A stretch of DNA of 64,000 nucleotides, from contig OY294046.1 of assembly GCA_958510825.1 (NCBI GenBank), positions 73,231,808 through 73,295,807 on the forward strand, given 5' to 3'. This document shows positions 43,321 to 53,851 of the stretch, one piece after another. The position numbers and the translations under genes are program-made. Below the pieces are notes generated by a model. It was not told where the DNA came from. It saw only the letters and a list, made by a program, of their open reading frames with translations, and ran no database searches. Numbering within the stretch: the first letter of the stretch is position 1; every line of letters starts with the position of its first letter. Source of the DNA: Brachypterus glaber (taxonomy: Eukaryota; Arthropoda; Insecta; Coleoptera; Kateretidae).

Positions 43321-43883
43321 TATTTAGACAAGTTTGTCATACGAGCCGTGTTGTAGACTATACTTTTTCTTCGACTGCAAATATGAAACACTGTATGGCT
43401 TTAAACTGCGGACAAGTTTAAAAACAATGTTTTTTGTGACTCGACATTGTAAATGCAACAAAACACATATTTTTAAATAAATCAATTAATGTTATTTAAT
43501 AATTTTATCAAATCAGCACTTAAAAAAGATTTTTATTTAATTTTAGCACATATTTACAAATTATAATGCAAAAATTGAAGGTTATGTCAGATTGTTGTGA
43601 CAGATATCAGATTTAAATATATAACAATAGCAGTTTTAATTTTCTGAACTAAATTGATAAAACGCAAAACTTTAAATTGCATTAAATTATTCAATGTTTC
43701 ATGGTAGAATATATATATATTTTTGCTAATTTTGCTACAGTTTTCTTTACTTTTATAAACAAGAGATGTCACTACATGTGCTCACTTGATACGGAATATT
43801 CATACCGTATCTAGAGCTAGAATTCATTCTGTATTTGAAAAGTGTTTGTATTTGCTTACATTCTAAAGCAGTCGTAGAAAAAC
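43102..43883 (-). mobile_element. Family C copy 3, interrupted by a LINE 3' end
   Basis: Minus-strand orientation, from AATAGTATATTC (43102) to GCAGTCGTAGAAAAA (43883). Part of the GC-rich stem-loop is replaced by a LINE 3' end (about 43143-43322) flanked by TAGACA on both sides. Confidence 0.8.
43143..43322 (+). mobile_element. Truncated LINE 3' end with TTTA tail
   Basis: Contains GAAAATAAAGGCATTA followed by eight TTTA units; a second TTTA run lies at its left edge. TAGACA repeats on both sides suggest a 6-bp target duplication. No coding sequence remains. Confidence 0.6.
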
Positions 43884-44217
43884 TATTATTTTATTAATTT
43901 TAAAATGCAGCAATCGAAATTTTATTGAAAATATTTTTCAAGTACTCTAAATTTTTAAATAATCTACTTGAGAAATCTATCGAATTCCTGGAGCAAATAT
44001 GAACTTTTTTTTATTTTTAAATGTTTTACGGTTTAACTTTTTCCCCCCAAATATTTTTGTCCCCGGAAATCGGGGGCGTATGGTCAGCCTAGTCTACGGC
44101 TATTAATTTTTAAAAGCTCCTCTAATATTAAAATGTCTTTTACAAAGTTTTTTTTTAAGTGCAAGCTTGGCTTGTTTTCTTCTCCCTGCTTTTTTTAACC
44201 GCCAAAGAGCGTAGAAA
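43884..44217. other. No recognised gene
   Basis: A C/G-rich island CCCCGGAAATCGGGGG at 44061 stands in AT-rich DNA. Nothing else is supported. Confidence 0.45.
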
Positions 44218-44261
44218 TTATATTATTATTCCATCAATCTATTTTCTAATCATCGTACAGA

Positions 44262-44320
44262 GTGATATTGGTAGACTGACAGTTTCGGGCTGCTGGCCCT
44301 CTTCAGTACCAAGAGTCAAC
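44262..44320 (-). ncRNA. Type I hammerhead ribozyme, palindrome left arm
   Basis: Same sequence as the array ribozymes, with CUGAAGA, GGGC/GCCC, GAA, ACU/AGU and C17. Predicted cleavage is between 44274 and 44273 on the minus strand. Confidence 0.9.
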
Positions 44321-44750
44321 TCTGCACGCTGATTAAGAAAACGTTTTTAGACTTTACTCGCAAAAGGAATATAGCCATTAGATTGATGTAGACTTGTGCG
44401 CCATCTATTTCTAGATGTAGACAACTACTCATACCTCTCCTTATCTGGAGACTTTGAATGGTAGCAAGTTGAAGACTTGTGTGTCTCAAGCACATAGTAC
44501 CACTAACGGGTGGTTAGACGTAAAATTAGTAAGGACAGAAATTTTTAATTTTAAACAAAATTAGTTAGTGGTACTATGTGCTTGAGACACACAAGTCTTC
44601 AACTTGCCACCATTCAAAGTCTCCAGATAAGGAGAGGTATGAGTAGTTGTCTACATCTAGAAATAGATGGCGCACAAGTCTACATCAATCTAATGGCTAT
44701 ATTCCTTTTGCGAGTAAAGTCTAAAAACGTTTTCTTAATCAGCGTGCAGA

Positions 44751-44809
44751 GGTGACTCTTGGTACTGAAGAGGGCCAGCAGCCCGAAACTGTCAGTCTAC
44801 CAATATCAC
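44751..44809 (+). ncRNA. Type I hammerhead ribozyme, palindrome right arm
   Basis: Plus strand. Stem I is longer than in the other copies because GUGA pairs with UCAC beyond the internal loop. The core and stems II and III are identical. Predicted cleavage is between 44797 and 44798. Confidence 0.9.
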
Positions 44810-44903
44810 TCTGTACGATGATTAGAAAATAGATTGATGGAATAATAAATTAATATTTTTATAATTTTGTTTAAAATTAAAAATTTCTGTCCTTATATTA
44901 TTA

Positions 44904-45300
44904 TGTTTTGATTGCCATAGTCATTAAGTAAGTAGTACAATTTTAATAGTTTTAAGTAAAAAATACATTTTCTGAATATCAATTTCCTTTTGCATTAACA
45001 TAAACAAATCCATTTTCTTTGTTTTAATATAAGATACGTGTTAATTGTAATGCATTTTGAGTTTACCTTTAACTTTAACACGTTTTGTTTATAACACAAA
45101 TGCATATAATTATTAAAGATATGTGAGTTTCTTTGGAAAAAGGTACTACTTTATCGAAATTCAATTAAACATAAAAGTTTAGTACCTACATAGTCACAAG
45201 CTATGTATGTAATTTACCTATATCTTTCATTTTCTAAAGCAGATTTTGTTTTGTATAATACTCTTTAATATGTAAGTTCTTCAAGGTTTGATATATATTT
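44904..45300. other. No recognised gene
   Basis: AT-rich; nothing supported. Confidence 0.45.
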
Positions 45301-45636
45301 TTATCCAATACATACAGATAATAAGACAATTACCAGCTTTATTTTAAATAGATAAACTCAATAATAACCCCCGGGTGGCTTTTACTTTATTGAGTGAATA
45401 ATTATTTATTTTACCCACTCAACTGCCAATTGTCAAATTATTTTCTTGTAAATGTCATTAAAATTTTTAATAAAAATATTAATTGCTAAGTTATTTATTG
45501 GATAAAACCTTGTATGGCACTCATGGGTAAACCGATATTGCCCTCTCGAAAATTAACCTGCTTGGCTGACGCCTCGCAGGTTAATTTTCTCCTGGGCAAT
45601 ATCTTCCTTTACCCACTAGTACCATAAATAACTATT
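45301..45636 (+). mobile_element. Hairpin element family B copy 2
   Basis: Full length, from TTATCCAATACATACAG to AATAACTATT, with an intact stem-loop (AAAATTAACCTGC / GCAGGTTAATTTT, perfectly complementary here). Confidence 0.85.
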
Positions 45637-45691
45637 TTACCTAATTAGATAATTATATATCTAACTAAATATTGAACTTTTCTTGTAACAT

Positions 45692-46863
45692 TTTATTTAT
45701 TTATTTATTTATTTATTTTACGGGACTTCCCCATTACAGAAATATTTACATATTATTAATTATAACAAAAGAAATACTAAGCTTAAAGATAGCTAAAAAT
45801 ATACTTAAATATAAATGCACATGTATACCAAACTAGAAATTTTATACTAAACTACTGCAATGTATCTATCTAAAAGTGAACTTTTAAAGTTTTGAAAATT
45901 AAATCTAAACAAGTCAATATCAAAGTTGTTTATATAAACCAAAGCTTTATTAAACGGCGTATTTAAAAGATAGTTTGTATGATAAATATTTAATTGGAAA
46001 GTACGACTTTGCCTAATACCGGGTCTTGGGACCGAAAATTTTAACAAATTAAGTAAATCTGGACAATCAATTAATCCGTGTACTATTTTATATATAAAAC
46101 ACACATGGGAAAATGTTCTTCTAGATTCCAGTGTTTTCAGATTTAACAGATTTTGAATTGCGTTATAATCGTGGTTCCTAATAGTAAAGTTTACCTTGAA
46201 AGCTAAGTTTCTGAGAATTCTATGCTGTACCCCTTCCAAAAGTTTGATATCAATTTGGTAGTATGGAGCCCAAATAATAGATGAATACTCCAAGTTAGAC
46301 CGCACAAGAGATTTATATACTGTAAGAATAGTTGATGGATTAAATGAAGTTAAATTTCGCACAATAAAACCCAAGATTTTATTTGATTTTGAGGTGATTG
46401 TTTTTATGTGCTCAGAGAAATTGCAACTTTCATTAAATGTTATACCTAGATCCTTAACCGATGATACGTAGCTTAAGGGCGAGTTATTTAAATTATAAAA
46501 AGAATTACATTTTTTTGTACCTGTAAAAAAACTAATATAGCAACATTTACCAATGTTAAGCTCTAGTTTATTTTTTATCGACCAGTTAAATATTATGTCC
46601 AAGTCATACTGCAATAGTAACATATCCTCCCTAGATTTAACTTCGCGAAAAACTTTTAAATCGTCAGCAAACATTAAATATTCACTAAAAAGAATGTCAT
46701 CACCTATGTCATTAACAAATATTAAAAATATCAGAGGGGCGCAATGAGATCCTTGAGGAACACCAGATGTTACTTCGATTATACCTGATAGGACAACTCC
46801 AAATTTCACACTTTGGGTTCTGTTCATTATGAAACTAACAATCCATTTTATAGTTTTAAGAGA
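45692..46863 (-). mobile_element. Jockey-type LINE (element 2), 3' part
   Basis: The ATTT tail (45692-45718), 3' UTR and C-terminal half of the reverse transcriptase of a minus-strand LINE. The 5' continuation lies at 52817-53323, separated by the L1/Tx1-type insertion. The two parts read through in one frame when the insertion and one AAGAGA duplication are ignored. Confidence 0.85.
45847..46863 (-). pseudogene. Jockey-type LINE reverse transcriptase, C-terminal part (element 2)
   Basis: The first residues here, KWIVSFIMNRTQSVKFG, continue the frame from the distal part. Motifs: TSGVPQGSHCAPLIFLIFVN (palm, motif B region), then LMFADDLKVFREV with the catalytic FADD, then the SFNPSTILTVYKSLVRSNLE thumb region with LEYSSIIWAP. 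It ends at the stop near 45847 after DRYIAVV. The frame is intact over 330 codons, so the host LINE was young when it was split. The N-terminal endonuclease is absent in both parts, making it a 5'-truncated copy. Confidence 0.85.
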
Positions 46864-46952
46864 CAGTATCAGCCGGAGCGTCGACCGATACGGTTATCAG
46901 GAGTAGCCGTGCGCGAAGACGTGTAGTACCGAAAAATACAGAGTGATTAAAA

Positions 46953-48059
46953 ATGACAGTGATTAGGGAAAATACCCTGATACTGGACTTTAAATACGTC
47001 CGGAAAAAACCACCTAATATTGATTTACATAGGTGGTTAAAAAAACAGTTTAATTTCAGTGTAGATCAATTGGTTTATATACAATACGATCATATAGAAA
47101 TAAAAGTTTACGTTAAGTTAGTTTCTATTGTTTTGTTTGAAAAAATTTTGAAAAGCTGGGAGGATAAAGTTCTGATCTATGAAGATGAAGAAGGAGAACA
47201 TGAGGTATTTCTTTCAGGTGACGAAAATGAAGTTAGAGTTAGAGTATTTGATATTCCGTGGGAAGTAGATAATAGTAAAATAAAAGAAATACTATCAGTT
47301 TACGGTAAGATAAAAGAGATTAAAAACGAAAAACACAGAGCTGAAAACTCAATATTTGAGGTAGATAGTGGAATCCGCACAGTCACGATGACAATGACTC
47401 ACAAAGTTCCATCATATATTAGGTACATGGGAAAGACCTCATGGGTTAAATATCCGGGGCAAGTAAAAACCTGTAAGCTATGCGACGCCACTGATCATTT
47501 AATGTCGCAATGTCCAAAAAGAGTAAATAGATTTACGAATAGAACCAACGTCCCTAGTGAAGGGACGGAAACTTACGCGAAGGCTATCACCGGAAACAAT
47601 AAAAACAACGAGGAATTAGAAAAAAATAGTCCTGAAGGTATTTCAAATATAGACAACAGTATTTTCGATAATGAATGGGAAAAAAATAGCAGTGACAAAA
47701 TAGAAGAGACAAAAACTAAAGAGAAACTAAAGGAAGATTTACAAGAAAAGGAAGAAGAAAAGGTTACGCAAGATACTTATGCCCCGAATCAAGAAGCGCA
47801 AAAACAAAAGGAACTACAAAAAAATAAAAGAAAAAAAGTAAATATAACAAGCTCAAGCGAGGAGGAACGTAGAAAAGAAAAAATACCCAAATTAAAAATA
47901 AAGACACATGAAAACGAAACAAGTGGTGAAAAAAATGAAGAAGTGATGGAAGATGATGGAAGTGATGATTTTGGAAGTGAAGGATTAAGTGATAGTGCAA
48001 GTGGAAAAAGTGCAGAAATTATATCGGAAACGCAAGAGTTTATTGATTCTGATCAGTGA
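46953..48059 (+). CDS. LINE ORF1 protein (gag-like, zinc knuckle)
   Basis: 368 residues starting MTVIRENTLILDFKYVRK, the first ATG after a short leader. Residues 85-150 contain RVRVFDIPWEVDNSKIKEIL, an RRM-like fold pattern. A CCHC knuckle, CKLCDATDHLMSQC (C-x2-C-x4-H-x4-C), lies near residue 175. The last 150 residues are lysine- and glutamate-rich and probably disordered. ORF1 proteins of this type bind the element's RNA as a nucleoprotein particle. The frame is complete with no stop. ORF2 follows after about 110 bases. Confidence 0.85.
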   Translation: MTVIRENTLILDFKYVRKKPPNIDLHRWLKKQFNFSVDQLVYIQYDHIEIKVYVKLVSIVLFEKILKSWEDKVLIYEDEEGEHEVFLSGDENEVRVRVFDIPWEVDNSKIKEILSVYGKIKEIKNEKHRAENSIFEVDSGIRTVTMTMTHKVPSYIRYMGKTSWVKYPGQVKTCKLCDATDHLMSQCPKRVNRFTNRTNVPSEGTETYAKAITGNNKNNEELEKNSPEGISNIDNSIFDNEWEKNSSDKIEETKTKEKLKEDLQEKEEEKVTQDTYAPNQEAQKQKELQKNKRKKVNITSSSEEERRKEKIPKLKIKTHENETSGEKNEEVMEDDGSDDFGSEGLSDSASGKSAEIISETQEFIDSDQ

Positions 48060-48173
48060 GTCACCCAGTATATTGTAAATTTAGTTTATATTACATAATC
48101 GAACCGATTAATTTATATTGTTGTGTTTTTCTTTGCGCGATAGACATAAATACTTTGTTTTTTTTTTCACAGT

Positions 48174-48440
48174 TTGCCATATAAAAAGGAATCAAACAAT
48201 ATATACTTAAAATTCAATTTATTAACTATAGCTACAATTAATTGTAACGGTATCAAAAATAAAGTCACACAAAATTTGATAAATGATTTTATAAGAAACG
48301 AAAGCATAGACATTTTATTTATGCAGGAGATAAACTCTGAATTCATAAATTGTTTAGCTGGTTTTAAATTTGAATCTAATGTAGGATATAATGAAAGGGG
48401 AACGGCGATCCTTCATAGAGAAAACTTGAAAATTGAAGAT
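48174..48440 (+). pseudogene. LINE ORF2 N-terminus: start of endonuclease (split)
   Basis: From LLTIATINCNGIKNKVTQNL through IDILFMQEINSEF to NERGTAILHRENLKIEDS this is the first half of an exonuclease-endonuclease-phosphatase type nuclease. It includes the asparagine of INCNG and the catalytic glutamate of MQE. The Jockey-type insertion breaks it at about 48440. There is no ATG between the in-frame stop at 48147 and this block; the open frame begins at a TTG. TTTTTTTTTCACAG immediately upstream resembles a splice acceptor. How ORF2 would be translated is therefore unclear (reinitiation or a non-ATG start). Confidence 0.75.
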
Positions 48441-49670
48441 TCAAGATTCAAGATTCAAGATTCTTTATTAGTCATTTTGGTATAAATACATGATGACGTG
48501 TCAAATTAATAAATAATACATTAATAAATAACAAATATAAAATAAATAATATGTGACCAACAGACAAAACAGAAAAGACCAAGGTACAACTACTAGTATC
48601 AGGCAAAGGTAGTAGAGAAAAATTCTTCGACTGTATAAAAACTATACTTTAAAAGAGCAATTTTTACTTTTTGTTTAAACATCTTTATTGACGATATAGA
48701 CTTAAAATTATGAGGTAAGTGATTATAAAGTTTAATTGGCATAATGTAGGAACTTTTTGCAGTTTGTGCAAGTCTATGCATGGGCAAAATTATATTTCCC
48801 CCCCCTCTGAGATTATGATCACTAACCTGGATGGTTCTTGTATGGTTTTCAATGTTTGACTTGATGTAGACCACTGAGTTTAAAATATAGATAGAAATAA
48901 CTGTCAAAATTCCCAACTCCTTAAAAAGTTCTCTGCAGGAATAACGGAAAGGCTTAAAGCACAATGTTCTTAAAATTTTTTTCTGCATGACGAGTACTTG
49001 CTCTATGTAGACAGAGTTTCCCCAACACACAATCCCATAATTTAGAACTGAGTTAACATGGGCGTAATAATAAGAAAGTAATGTAGATCCATTGACATAA
49101 GAGCGAAGCCTCCAGATAACATAACGACTGGAAGCAAGTTTTTTTAATAAAGTACTTACGTGAGTTGCCCAAGAAAGATCACCATCGACATGGACACCCA
49201 AGAATTTAATAGATTTACTTTGTTGCAGGCTGCCGTTTTCTGTTTTAACTAAAAGGCTGTAGTCCAACTTTCTTGCAGAGAACATAAGAAGCTGGGACTT
49301 TGAAACATTCAATATTAAACCATTGTTTGAACAGTAACTACTCATATTGCTGACACATTGAGAACCAACAACACTTAAATTTTCTAGAGTAGCTGACTTA
49401 ACTACGGCTGAAGTGTCATCAGCAAAAGCTGCTAACAATTCAGCTGGAATAAATTCAAAAATGTCGTTAAGAAATATTAAGAAAAGTAGGGGGCCCAGGA
49501 TGCTGCCCTGAGGGACCCCTACCATTACAGGTTCGGGAGCTGATCGATACTCAGACCCATCCTTTCTCAGCAAAACCCGATAGTGACGGCCAGTAAGATA
49601 AGATTCTATCCACTTATAGGCAACCCCCCTAACACCTAATTTATATAGTTTGGACAGTAATCTGTTAACT
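48440..49670 (-). mobile_element. Jockey-type LINE (element 3), nested in the L1/Tx1 element
   Basis: 5'-truncated minus-strand insertion. The 5' edge is near 49670 where L1/Tx1 coding resumes (NDDGRVISATIEN). The 3' edge lies at a GATTCAA-type repeat near 48440-48463. No clear target duplication could be read. It is the youngest level of a three-step nest. Confidence 0.8.
48599..49668 (-). pseudogene. Jockey-type reverse transcriptase, C-terminal part (element 3)
   Basis: Element sequence begins near LLSKLYKLGVRGVAYKWI; the upstream methionine lies in the antisense of the host ORF2. Then come MVGVPQGSILGPLLFLIF, AAFADDTSAVV (catalytic FADD), SIKFLGVHVDGDLSWATHV, RSYVNGSTLLSYYYAHVNS and LNYGIVCWGNS, in the expected order. 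It stops after TVEEFFSTTFA. The frame is uninterrupted for about 355 codons. Endonuclease and the first RT motifs are missing. Confidence 0.85.
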
Positions 49671-52600
49671 AACGATGATGGTAGAGTAATATCTGCTACC
49701 ATTGAAAATATACACTACATCAATATTTACGCTCCCTCCGGGTCTCAAAAGCATACTGAAAGAAATGATTTTTTCAAAAATGATTTAAATTTACATTTAA
49801 GATTTAATATACCGATGATAATTTTAGGAGATTTCAATTGCATAACAAAAAAAAAAGATAGTCGCAGCCCCAATATAATTTGTAAAGAATTAGCAACTAT
49901 AATACAGGGCTTAGACATTAAAGATATATGGGAACACAAATACCCGAATAAAATAGAATACACATTTTTTAGGCGCGACTCCGCCTCACGGATTGATCGG
50001 GCCTATATAACGAGGGAGCATGTCGAAATAGTTAATGACTGTAAAAATGTTCCAGTAGCCTTTACCGATCATAACAGTATTATAGTCACAATGAAAATAG
50101 GTGACAGAATTAACGTTAGACAACATGGGTGGGGCTACTGGAAAATTAAACAATCTACATTAGATGAAAATAATATAACAAATTTTAAAAACGAAATTAA
50201 AAAATTAAAAGCGCTGCCAATATATAGGGACAATTTTATTAAGTGGTGGTTTGACAATTTTAAAAGAAAAACCAAAGATTTCTTTAAAAATCGAGAAATT
50301 CAAAATGCAATAGACAATAAGAAAAAACTTGATTTCTATTATCAAGCTTTAAGTGAAATAAAATCAGAATTAAACTCAGAAAAACACAAAGAAAATCCGG
50401 AAATCTTTGAAGAATTTAAGGAGATTAAAAATAATATTAAAATAGTAAAAGAAAATATATTACAACAAAGATTTCAAAATAAAAATAAGGATTCATATGA
50501 AGACCAATTTTCGTTATTTTCAGCAATTAAAGAAAGAAAAAATTACAAGAAACTCGCAATTCATCAATTATATGATAGTACTAATGAAATAGTTCCCAAT
50601 ATATTGGCACACGCTAAAAATCACTTTAAAGATAAATTTAAAAAATCTGAAATTAATGAAACCGATACGAGATGCCTATTGTCGCACTTAAATATTAAAA
50701 TAAATAAAAATGAAAATCAAAATTTAATTAATACTATAAATAAAAATGAACTTTATAGTATGCTTTTAAATACTGTCAAGAAAAAAACGCCAGGACCTGA
50801 TGGCCTATCCTATGAGTTTTATTTGACGTTTTTTGCAGAAATAGGTGACGAGTTAGTTAAATTGTACAATATGTTTATAAACGGTGAAGTTCCAGATAAG
50901 CAGTTTGCCGAAGCGGTAATTATTTTAATTCCAAAAATAAAAAATCCTAGAACATTAAATGAATATAGACCCATAACTTTATTAAACAGCGACTATAAAA
51001 TGTTAACAAAAATATTAGCCAATAGACTAACAAATATTACAAATAGGGTTGTAGGGAAAGAACAAAATTGTATATCTAATCGTTCCATCTTTAATAACCT
51101 ATTAATTTTAAGAGATATAGTTATGCATTTTGAAAAAAACGGGCAAGAGAGTGGCGCACTATTAGAATTAGATTTTGAACAGGCCTTTGACAGGGTTGAC
51201 CATGGGTACCTATGGAGGACTTTAGAAAAAATGGGGTTTAATGAAAAGTTTATAAAATTTATTAAAAATCTATATAAATACGCCACATCCAGACTTTGTA
51301 TTAACGGACATTTATCACAACATTTTCCGATAGAAACTTCAATAAGGCAGGGTTGTCCACTTTCCATGGTGCTATTTGGTCTCGCTTTGGAACCTTTCAT
51401 AAGGTTAGCAAAATTTACATTACAAGGTATTAAGGTAAAAAACAGTCAAAATCACAAGATCGGTTCTTATGCAGATGATGTTACCATTTGTCTAAAAGAC
51501 ATAAATGATTTAGAAAATATTACTAAAGTAATTAAAATATATGAAAGAGGTTCCAATGCTAGACTAAATAATACCAAGTCTAACCTGCTACCGCTAGGCA
51601 AATGGCTACAACTATATGAAAGTTCATGTGGGTATAATATTACAGAAAGCATCTCAGTGCTGGGAATGATAATTTCTAGTCAACTCAAGATTATGTTAGA
51701 AAACAATTGGAATCACGTCATCAATAAAATTCAAGCGGAAATTATAATAAACACAATCCGAAATTTAGACATATATAAAAGAATTTGGTTTCTAAATACA
51801 TTCGTTTTATCTAAAGTATGGTATCTTGCACAAGTCTTACCATTAACTAATAAGTTTAGCCAGAAAATGGTACAAATTACAGGCAGGTATATTTGGAAAG
51901 GCTCTTTTTACAAAATTAACAGAAATCAATTATATCTTCCTTACGAAAACGGGGGCTTAAATCTAATTAACATTAAGTGCAAAGGAATAGCTTTGTTTAT
52001 TAAAACTCACTTTGCGTCATGGATAAGTGAAGATGATAGTAAAATAAATTATAATTCCTGCATAAACGAAATTTTTGAAAAGAAAAATCCGAACGTCAGT
52101 AAAATTATATTTAGAGACATTATAACCGAAATAGCACATATTAAGCCAAAGAAAGAGGATCAAGTAACATCAAAAAAAATATATGAAACAATAATGGTAA
52201 AAAACAAAGTTATACCCTATATTGAAGAAAAGATTATAAACATTAATTGGCCCTTAATATGGGAAAACTTAAACAATAAGAATATACCGTCTAAATGGAG
52301 GGATGTTGTATATAAGGTTATTAATGACGTGATTCCAACTAATACAAAATTAAAAAGACATAATATATCCAGGGACGACACATGCAATAAATGTGATTTA
52401 GCAGATACTATAAGGCATAGATTAATAGAATGCAATGACGCGAAAAAGAGTTGGGAATGGGTTAATAATTTTTTAGATAGAAAGTTTGGAAAAAATGTGA
52501 GAAATTGTAATATCTACGAATTATTTAGTATAAAAATTACAGAAAAAAATGATAGAAACGTATGGTATTGGATGATATCGGCGTTGCTTTACTGGAACAT

Positions 52601-52709
52601 TAGCGTAAGAGGAGATTTCGATGAATTTAAAGATACGATCATTAGATACAGATACTTTAACATAAAAAAAAACTGCAAAAAATTCTCAAATAAAATTTTT
52701 GGCTTCTAA
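49671..52709 (+). pseudogene. LINE ORF2: rest of endonuclease, reverse transcriptase, zinc finger (split)
   Basis: About 1,010 residues. Endonuclease C-half: HYINIYAPSGSQKHTERND, LGDFNCITKKKDS, RIDRAYI and FTDHNSIIVTMK. Reverse transcriptase: KKKTPGPDGLSYEFYL, EYRPITLLNSDYKMLTKIL, LLELDFEQAFDRVDH, SIRQGCPLSMVLFGLALEPF and GSYADDVTICLKD, whose YADD is catalytic. A C-terminal cysteine-histidine knuckle DTCNKCDLADTIRHRLIEC follows. The order matches L1/Tx1-type ORF2. No stops or frameshifts are seen from the junction to the end, so only the nested LINE inactivates it. Confidence 0.88.
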
Positions 52710-52816
52710 TAAAATAAATACATATTGTAATATAATTAATAAGTAGATAGACAGTTGTAATAGATAGTTTATAAAGATATGTGATATTATAATGTAATAA
52801 TAAAAAAAAAAAGAGA

Positions 52817-53262
52817 GAATCCAAACTTAAAGAGCTTTTCAATTAATAAGGTATGATCAACTCTGTCGAAAGCTTTAGAAAAATCCGTGTAAATCGAATC
52901 GAGTTGAGAATACTTGGATAAGTTGTTTAGTATTTTGGATTTATAAAGAAGTAAGTTTGACGATGTTGAACGCGCAGAGAAGAAACCATGTTGCTGGTGT
53001 ATAATAAAAGGTTTGCAGGCCCATATTAGCTGGTCACAGATAAGACTATCAAAAAGTTTTGAAATATTCGATTGAATTGATACCCCTCGATAATTTTTAA
53101 TATTGTTGCGGTCTCCCGATTTAAATATTGGGACAATAAAACTGTGTTTCCAGATTACAGGAAATGCGCCTTCATTAATAGATCTATTAAATATAATAGA
53201 TAACGGTTCCGAGATGGTGCAAACACAGTTTTTTAAGAAAAAGTTAGGAATACCGTCAGGTC
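52817..53262 (-). pseudogene. Jockey-type LINE reverse transcriptase, N-terminal part (element 2)
   Basis: The minus-strand frame begins FSSGPDGIPNFFLKNC and has HSFIVPIFKSGDRNNIKNYR, GVSIQSNISKLFDSL, the HGFFSARSTSSNLL block, and SIYTDFSKAFDRVDHTLL with the first catalytic aspartate. It ends KLFKFGFS at the insertion point. It joins in frame to the part at 45847-46863. A probable one-base frameshift lies just upstream (about 53265), and homology ends near 53323 at MITE L copy 2. Confidence 0.82.
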
Positions 53263-53323
53263 CAGAAGAAAATTTATTGGGTAATTATCTAACCTATCCG
53301 TGGTTTCAATAGCACATTAACCA

Positions 53324-53749
53324 ACACGAAAAAAAAAATTATAGCTAGGAGCGCTATAACACACATACCAAGCAAATTATAATCGCTTATTATATAAATA
53401 CAAGGCTTTCTCTTACAATTATGGCAGTCAGTGTAAAAATTTATATGAAATACTTTAATTGTTTAGTGAATAATAAAATATAACAAATAGTATGGCATTT
53501 ATAGCTTAAATAGATTTAATTATTGTCCGTGCTAATAATTTTTATAATATAATAAAATTTCTGTAAATTTATAATAGTGCCTGTAATAAATATAATCGTG
53601 TCTGTAATATATATAATCGTTTCCAATTTATTTTTAACATTATTAGTTATTGTGTCCCTTATAATCTATAGCTTAAATCACTATAATTTGCCACTGTTAC
53701 CAAATATCTTATAATGTATAGCGCAGAGCCCACTAATTTCTTTCTGTGA
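53324..53749. mobile_element. MITE family L copy 2
   Basis: Nearly identical to 6397-6823. The ends here have drifted (ACACGAAA / TTTCTGTG). It directly abuts the truncated 5' edge of Jockey-type element 2. Confidence 0.75.
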
Positions 53750-53851
53750 AGAGTGAAATTATTTGCACTCTAGATGTAGATATTCTAAACTAGAAATCAT
53801 CCAATGATTAGCAGAATTTAGTAGCGATATGTATGGTCTTTATTTTGATAG

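Larger units (their letters stand above)
44229..44892. mobile_element. Inverted pair of retrozyme units
   Basis: The left arm (44229-44562) is a unit in the same orientation as the array at 11900-12706. The right arm (44563-44892) is an inverted, slightly shorter unit. An 11-bp direct repeat, TTATATTATTA, flanks the block (44218-44228 and 44893-44903), so the inverted pair was inserted as one piece. Each arm carries a complete hammerhead, on opposite strands. Both arms read CCTTATCTGGAG where the array reads CCTAATCTGGAG, so the two loci come from slightly different source molecules. Confidence 0.9.
46864..52810 (+). mobile_element. L1/Tx1-type LINE, nearly full length, split by a Jockey-type LINE
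   Basis: A 5' UTR of 89 bases, ORF1, ORF2 and an A-rich tail are present. The AAGAGA target duplication is at 46858-46863 and 52811-52816. Apart from the nested element (about 48440-49670) both reading frames are open, giving an original length near 4.7 kb. It is inserted in the reverse transcriptase of Jockey-type element 2 in opposite orientation. Confidence 0.88.

Noticed and set aside
47764..48000. 78-codon minus-strand frame
   Set aside because: Antisense of the lysine/glutamate-rich tail of LINE ORF1.
50993..51400. 135-codon minus-strand frame
   Set aside because: Antisense shadow of the reverse transcriptase in ORF2.
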